From the NCBI RefSeq assembly GCF_002980575.1, contig NZ_PVBS01000005.1:124001-188000 (forward strand): a stretch of 64,000 nt of DNA, read 5' to 3'. How positions within the stretch are numbered: position 1 is the stretch's first letter; every line of letters begins with the position of its first letter. This DNA is from Sphingobacterium gobiense. Lineage in GTDB: Bacteria > Bacteroidota > Bacteroidia > Sphingobacteriales > Sphingobacteriaceae. The position numbers and the translations under genes are program-made. Below, one piece after another: positions 60,270 through 64,000 of this stretch. Under the pieces are notes generated by a model. The model worked only from the letters and a program-made list of their open reading frames with translations, was not told where the DNA came from and did no database searches.

Positions 60270-61023
60270 AGATTTAGACAAACTATTTCAGGAGCACCTG
60301 GAACATCATACTGCTCCTCCAAGAAACGACATTTGGCATCAAATCGAAAACCGGTTAGATCAACAAAAGGTTGTCCCCGTCAGAAGACTGAATTGGGTAA
60401 GTTATGCCGCAATAGCCGTTGGATGTCTTGGCTTGATTGCATTATTATATAATATTATGCCATTTACAACGACAGAGGATATATCAATTATAACCCAAAA
60501 GGAGGTACCGATGGCAGCGAAAAATACTAAGCGAGAATCCTCCAACTCAGTTCAGTCGGTTATCCCTGTTAAAAAAGGACACGCGAAGCGATCCGAACAA
60601 GAAGTAGCAAAAAAGGACGAGTTTGTGCAAAAGGCTTCCATATCCGAGAAAAAAAAACCTGCTAACGAGCGTCTACCTCTAACGGAAGAACCGCGTGTGG
60701 AACTCGTGGGATTAGAACCAGCTGGTGTTTCACTACCGCTCACAGCTGATCTTGATATAGATGACAAAGTACCACAGAAGTACGCTATCAGTGTCCCGCC
60801 TGTCGCTCCGTTGATTGATAGTCCGGAAACAGAAGAAAGCATGTTAGCTTCTACTCGAAAAAAACCGACCGAAGGTATAGTACCTGGCATCTTGAACAAA
60901 ATATCAGATGCATTAAACCCCACTGATAATACAAGCGTTCAATTCAGTAAAGATGACGAAGGATTTCTTCGGCTCGATATAGTCAATAGCTTAGTGAAAA
61001 ACCGTAATAAAAAAAGAAGATAA
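60259..61023 (+). CDS. Single-pass membrane protein, probable anti-sigma partner
   Basis: A 254-residue protein. ATG at 60259 (MNDKDLDKLFQEHLEHHTAP) lies inside the end of the sigma gene and overlaps it by 11 bases; an in-frame ATG at 60244 is less likely. The N-terminal 45 residues are charged and helical, as in cytoplasmic anti-sigma domains. A transmembrane helix follows RRLNW (SYAAIAVGCLGLIALLYNIM, about 48-67). The remainder is a low-complexity Lys/Glu/Pro-rich periplasmic stretch without a known fold. It lacks the zinc-finger HxxxCxxC motif. The anti-sigma role is inferred from overlap and topology. Confidence 0.75.
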   Translation: MNDKDLDKLFQEHLEHHTAPPRNDIWHQIENRLDQQKVVPVRRLNWVSYAAIAVGCLGLIALLYNIMPFTTTEDISIITQKEVPMAAKNTKRESSNSVQSVIPVKKGHAKRSEQEVAKKDEFVQKASISEKKKPANERLPLTEEPRVELVGLEPAGVSLPLTADLDIDDKVPQKYAISVPPVAPLIDSPETEESMLASTRKKPTEGIVPGILNKISDALNPTDNTSVQFSKDDEGFLRLDIVNSLVKNRNKKRR

Positions 61024-61114
61024 TCTATTATGAAACCATCATGGCTTATTCAAACCAGACAGCGGGATGAATAACCCTGATAGCTTCATCACCATTGAAA
61101 GAAAATTTATACAG

Positions 61115-61903
61115 ATGAAAAAGAACTTATTATTTACAGGATTAGTCGGCATAGCGTTACTTATCTCCGCACAACATTCTTTTGCACAAGAAGACGAAGG
61201 CAGTGATACCCTCGCCAGAAAAATCGACCTCGAACCAACTTTGGGAAAAAAAGATTATGATGACCGTGGCAAGGTGATCAAATATCCGCGTGTATTTGGC
61301 GGGCTTACTTTTACGCGGATAGATTGGGGATTCTCCCGCCTGATGGACGATGGAAGTTTTACATTAGGAGAGGAAAATCAGTTTTTAAAATACAAGAAGG
61401 CATCTAATTTTGGGTTTGACGTTGCGCAATTCGGTGTTCGTTTTAACGACGCTTTCAAAATGTATGTATCCGCAGGCTTTGAGTGGAATTATCTCAGGCT
61501 AAAAAATGATATTATTCTAAATACGGACGCAACCCCATTGGCTTATAGCCCGTCCGATATTACTTATAAAAAGAACATATTTACGTCGACCTACCTTCGC
61601 ACGCCACTAAGCTTCGAATGGCGAGGAGGTAGAAACCATCACGGCCACCGACCCAAAATCGCTTTTGGTGCAATGACGGGCATTCTGCTCAAAGGAACAC
61701 AACGATTCAAAAGCGAAGAACAGGGTAAGCAAAAGTTCAGGGACAACTACAATTTGGCAAGTTTTCAATATGGGGTGTTCGCACGGGTAGGATTTGGATC
61801 ACTAGGTGTTTTCACTAAATACTACATGAATGATATGTTCGAGAATAGCCCGAACCAAGAAAACTTAAATAATTTCACATTTGGGCTGACATTAGGGTTC
61901 TAA
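61115..61903 (+). CDS. Outer-membrane beta-barrel protein of unknown function
   Basis: A 262-residue protein. ATG at 61115 (MKKNLLFTGLVGIALLISAQ, then HSFAQ) starts a clear signal peptide; a longer frame from 61067 is less likely. The mature protein alternates polar and aromatic residues (YPRVFGGLTFTRIDWGFSRL, FNDAFKMYVSAGFEWNYLRL) and ends NNFTFGLTLGF with a C-terminal aromatic residue, both typical of small outer-membrane barrels. It follows the sigma/anti-sigma pair at 91 bases, so it could be a target or sensor of that system. Confidence 0.8.
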   Translation: MKKNLLFTGLVGIALLISAQHSFAQEDEGSDTLARKIDLEPTLGKKDYDDRGKVIKYPRVFGGLTFTRIDWGFSRLMDDGSFTLGEENQFLKYKKASNFGFDVAQFGVRFNDAFKMYVSAGFEWNYLRLKNDIILNTDATPLAYSPSDITYKKNIFTSTYLRTPLSFEWRGGRNHHGHRPKIAFGAMTGILLKGTQRFKSEEQGKQKFRDNYNLASFQYGVFARVGFGSLGVFTKYYMNDMFENSPNQENLNNFTFGLTLGF

Positions 61904-61944
61904 AGGAATGGAAGCGAGGAACCGTCTTTGTTCGTAAAATATGT

Positions 61945-61952
61945 TACTTTTG
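61945..61952 (+). promoter_or_regulatory. -7 box of the ABC ATPase gene
   Basis: TACTTTTG, 24 bases before the ATG at 61977, fits TAnnTTTG. A TTG at 61928-61930 lies only 14 bases upstream, closer than usual. Confidence 0.45.
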
Positions 61953-61976
61953 TACCATACAAGGTAATTATTCTCT

Positions 61977-63023
61977 ATGGTGCAGCAAACCTCTTCTTGT
62001 CAATATATTCCTACCGATCAACAAAAAACGGGAATACCCCTTATCTACGGCGAACATCTTTCTCACACCTTCCATGCGAAGCAGAATGTTGTAGCGGTTG
62101 ATAAGGTTGATTTCGGTATCGCTGAGGGAAAGATCACAGCGATTATCGGAGAATCAGGAAGTGGTAAAAGCACGTTGTTAAAACTTATATACGGTCTATT
62201 AGAGCCTTCTTCAGGGGAAGTTCGCTATCGCGGCTGGTTAGTTCCCACCCGAAAAGACAAACTTATCCCAGGGCATGATGCTATGAAATTAGTATCACAG
62301 GGATTTGATGATCTCAATCTGTATGCAAAAGTCTGGGATAACATCGCGTCCCAGTTGCCCAACACCAATCTTTCGCTGAAAGAGTCCAAGACACGTGAAA
62401 CACTAGACAGACTAAATATTCTTCATCTTGGCCAACAACGGGTGGCCGATTTGAGTGGCGGAGAAAAACAACGGGTGGCTATTGCGCGTGCTTTGGTGAA
62501 CGAGCCGGAAGTGCTACTCATGGATGAACCCTTCAACCAAGTAGACGCCGCATTTCGAGATGCATTACAACAAGATATTCGACTGATCGTAGAAGAAACG
62601 GGCATTACGGTACTTTTGGTTTCCCATGATCCTACCGAGGTTCTTGCCATGGCCGATGAATTAATCGTCATGAAAAATGCGAAAATAATGGAGCAAGGGT
62701 CCCCGACAAGGCTTTATTACGAACCGACCCATAGCTACACGGCACAACTTCTTGCAAAAAGCAATATATTATCCTCCGACCAAGCCGCTCTCCTGGGAAT
62801 TTCATCACACCATACTATTGGGATTCATCAGGAGGATGTCGCTTTTGAAGAACATACACAAGGGGAGTTTCAAGTAAAAGATATACGTTTCCGTGGCTTC
62901 TACAAAGAATTGGTGTTAAATAACAGACAGCTTGCTTTGCATGCCATTTTACACCCGTTATCCAATATCGCCATCGGCAGTAACGTAGTAGTTACTATTA
63001 AAAAATATATTACGTTTTATTAA
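61977..63023 (+). CDS. ABC transporter ATP-binding protein, PotA/CysA-like, orphan
   Basis: A 348-residue ATPase with a short N-terminal extension, Walker A IIGESGSGKSTLL (about 57-69), Q-loop LVSQGFDDLNLY, signature LSGGEKQRVAIARAL, Walker B VLLMDEPFNQVD and H-loop LVSHDP. A C-terminal domain of about 90 residues (from 255) resembles the TOBE-like regulatory part of PotA/CysA-type ATPases. No permease or binding protein gene is adjacent, so the transported substrate is unknown. Confidence 0.88.
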   Translation: MVQQTSSCQYIPTDQQKTGIPLIYGEHLSHTFHAKQNVVAVDKVDFGIAEGKITAIIGESGSGKSTLLKLIYGLLEPSSGEVRYRGWLVPTRKDKLIPGHDAMKLVSQGFDDLNLYAKVWDNIASQLPNTNLSLKESKTRETLDRLNILHLGQQRVADLSGGEKQRVAIARALVNEPEVLLMDEPFNQVDAAFRDALQQDIRLIVEETGITVLLVSHDPTEVLAMADELIVMKNAKIMEQGSPTRLYYEPTHSYTAQLLAKSNILSSDQAALLGISSHHTIGIHQEDVAFEEHTQGEFQVKDIRFRGFYKELVLNNRQLALHAILHPLSNIAIGSNVVVTIKKYITFY

Positions 63024-63043
63024 AACCTCGGTGTACCCGGCTC

Positions 63044-63886
63044 TTATTTTAAATCCTCTAACCACGTAAACATGGCTTCTGACCATTTTTTAGCATCGGT
63101 TCTATTATGCAAGCCAAAACCATGCCCACCGGTCTTATAGACGAATATTTCATTGATAACACCTTCCCTATCCAGTGCTTCTTGGTAACGCAAGGCGTTG
63201 GCGATGAGCACCGTTTTATCGTCTTCGGCGTGCACTAAAAAAGTAGGAGGTGTGTTCTTTGACACCTGTTTTTCCAAAGAAAAATACACAGAATCTTCTG
63301 TTTCGGGATGTTCTCCTATCAAATTTTTCTTGGATCCCTTATGCGTAATCTCATCATCCATCGAAATAACGGGATAAATCAATACGGAAAAATCAGGTGC
63401 TAAATTAATAGCATGCTTATTCTCAATTTTCACATCATCAAAATGATTTGACAGTGATGAAGCCAAGTGGCCTCCGGCTGAAAAGCCTATTACACCGACC
63501 TTGTCAAAGTCATAATGTTCTCTAATACATTGCATACTGCGTTGGGCATCCTGTAAAGGCCCTATCTTTCGTACCTTCATATACTCATCTTTAGGTAAGC
63601 GGTAATACAGCACGAATGCACTGTAACCCTGCTCATTAAACGCCTTAGCTATTTCATGTCCTTCGTGGTTAATCGCCACATGGGAATATCCACCTCCAGG
63701 AATCACCAATACAGCCTGTTTTGCACTAGGCAACTCGTATTTATACAAAACAGGAACATTCTCCGCTCCCAAAGCTTCAGCTGATTTTGTTGCGTTCGGG
63801 ATTATGGAATACAATGCAACTTTTTCCTGCGCTAACGTATAATAATTTAATAACACCACAAATAGTAAAGAATAAATAAACCTCAT
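63044..63886 (-). CDS. Secreted alpha/beta-hydrolase, probable carbohydrate esterase
   Basis: A 280-residue protein with signal peptide (MRFIYSLLFVVLLNYYTLAQ). The fold shows an oxyanion HGGG-like loop VLVIPGGGYSHVA, the nucleophile elbow GVIGFSAGGHLASSL, the acid Asp in LVHAEDDKTV, and His in TGGHGFGLH near the C-terminus. This set matches the BD-FAE/acetyl-xylan-esterase-like branch often found in polysaccharide loci, so deacetylation of plant glycans is likely. It starts 4 bases after the stop of the gene entering from the right, so the two are co-transcribed. Confidence 0.88.
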   Translation of the reverse strand: MRFIYSLLFVVLLNYYTLAQEKVALYSIIPNATKSAEALGAENVPVLYKYELPSAKQAVLVIPGGGYSHVAINHEGHEIAKAFNEQGYSAFVLYYRLPKDEYMKVRKIGPLQDAQRSMQCIREHYDFDKVGVIGFSAGGHLASSLSNHFDDVKIENKHAINLAPDFSVLIYPVISMDDEITHKGSKKNLIGEHPETEDSVYFSLEKQVSKNTPPTFLVHAEDDKTVLIANALRYQEALDREGVINEIFVYKTGGHGFGLHNRTDAKKWSEAMFTWLEDLK

Positions 63887-63890
63887 TTTT

Positions 63891-64000
63891 CTATTGATTA
63901 GCTACGATAATTAAATCCAGATCTTTCGAGGGCAAATTAAACTTTTCGGCAATGTCTTTGTTTGTCAACATCCCCTGATAGAGATAGACTGCACTGCGAA
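63891..64000 (-). CDS. C-terminal fragment of an unidentified protein (5' part outside window)
   Basis: An open frame enters from the right edge and stops with TAG at 63891-63893. The visible 35 residues end TNKDIAEKFNLPSKDLDLII followed by VANQ, a hydrophilic helical tail. It is 4 bases upstream of the esterase start and so probably belongs to the same leftward operon. Too little is visible to name the protein. Confidence 0.6.
   Translation of the reverse strand, partial: RSAVYLYQGMLTNKDIAEKFNLPSKDLDLIIVANQ

Noticed and set aside
1..64000. CRISPR arrays, insertion sequences, prophage or defence islands
   Set aside because: No spaced direct repeats of CRISPR type, transposase or integrase motifs, or terminal inverted repeats with target duplications were seen; nearly all genes are housekeeping or carbohydrate-use genes.

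Overview
The window comes from a chromosome of a Bacteroidota bacterium, most likely a Sphingobacteriaceae member (Sphingobacterium, Olivibacter or Parapedobacter relative). The evidence is two SusC/SusD pairs, a FecI/FecR pair, PorX, the LpxC-FabZ fusion, a DUF4271 gene next to hemD, and many promoters of the Bacteroidota form TTG-N18-20-TAnnTTTG. There are no tRNA or rRNA genes, insertion sequences, prophage genes or CRISPR arrays. This is core and carbohydrate-utilisation chromosome, not a mobile island.

Layout. 1-12000: a polysaccharide utilisation locus read leftward (FecR, SusC with an STN signalling domain, SusD, GH43, GH28, GH43 running off the left edge), with its ECF sigma gene divergent at 11396. 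12049-19902: an L-arabinose locus (araB-araD-araA, a sodium/sugar symporter, a lipoprotein aldose 1-epimerase) with a divergent Nudix-type repressor, AraR. 19931-27265: a GntR-type sugar-responsive regulator and a second SusC/SusD/lipoprotein operon. 27913-31933: trmD and a tryptophan operon (trpE, a 48-codon small gene, trpG, trpC) controlled by a Trp-rich leader peptide and attenuator; trpD, F, B and A are absent here. 31961-38413: JmjC-like protein, hemD, DUF4271, tag, dusB, a flippase and acylphosphatase. 38567-50815: amidohydrolase, a TPP-riboswitch-controlled TonB receptor, dtd, mazG, an EEP-family hydrolase, ggt, rmuC, an arginase-fold protein, an epimerase, and a phosphatase fused to a PGDH remnant. 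50846-57310: a leftward run with folate cyclo-ligase, efp, an ABC ATPase, lpxA, lpxC-fabZ, lpxD and an HD phosphohydrolase. 57650-63023: porX, tsaE, an ECF sigma factor with a membrane partner, a beta-barrel protein and an orphan ABC ATPase. 63044-64000: a secreted esterase and the tail of another gene.

How it works together. The first third is a plant cell-wall programme. Outer-membrane SusCD capture pectic or arabinogalactan fragments, periplasmic and surface GH43/GH28 enzymes release arabinose and uronic acids, and the adjacent symporter and araBDA genes take arabinose into the pentose phosphate pathway. Regulation is layered: sigma/anti-sigma for the locus, AraR for the sugar, and intercistronic hairpins that probably grade expression inside operons.

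The most notable observations are: a complete ribosome-mediated trp attenuator; a translationally coupled 48-codon gene between trpE and trpG; a dispersed hairpin repeat (three copies, one where trpD would be expected); a second hairpin repeat (two copies) that carries a promoter at its edge; an ACT-domain phosphoserine phosphatase that appears to be a SerB-SerA fusion with its NAD-binding domain deleted; and an arginase-fold protein that has lost its metal ligands.
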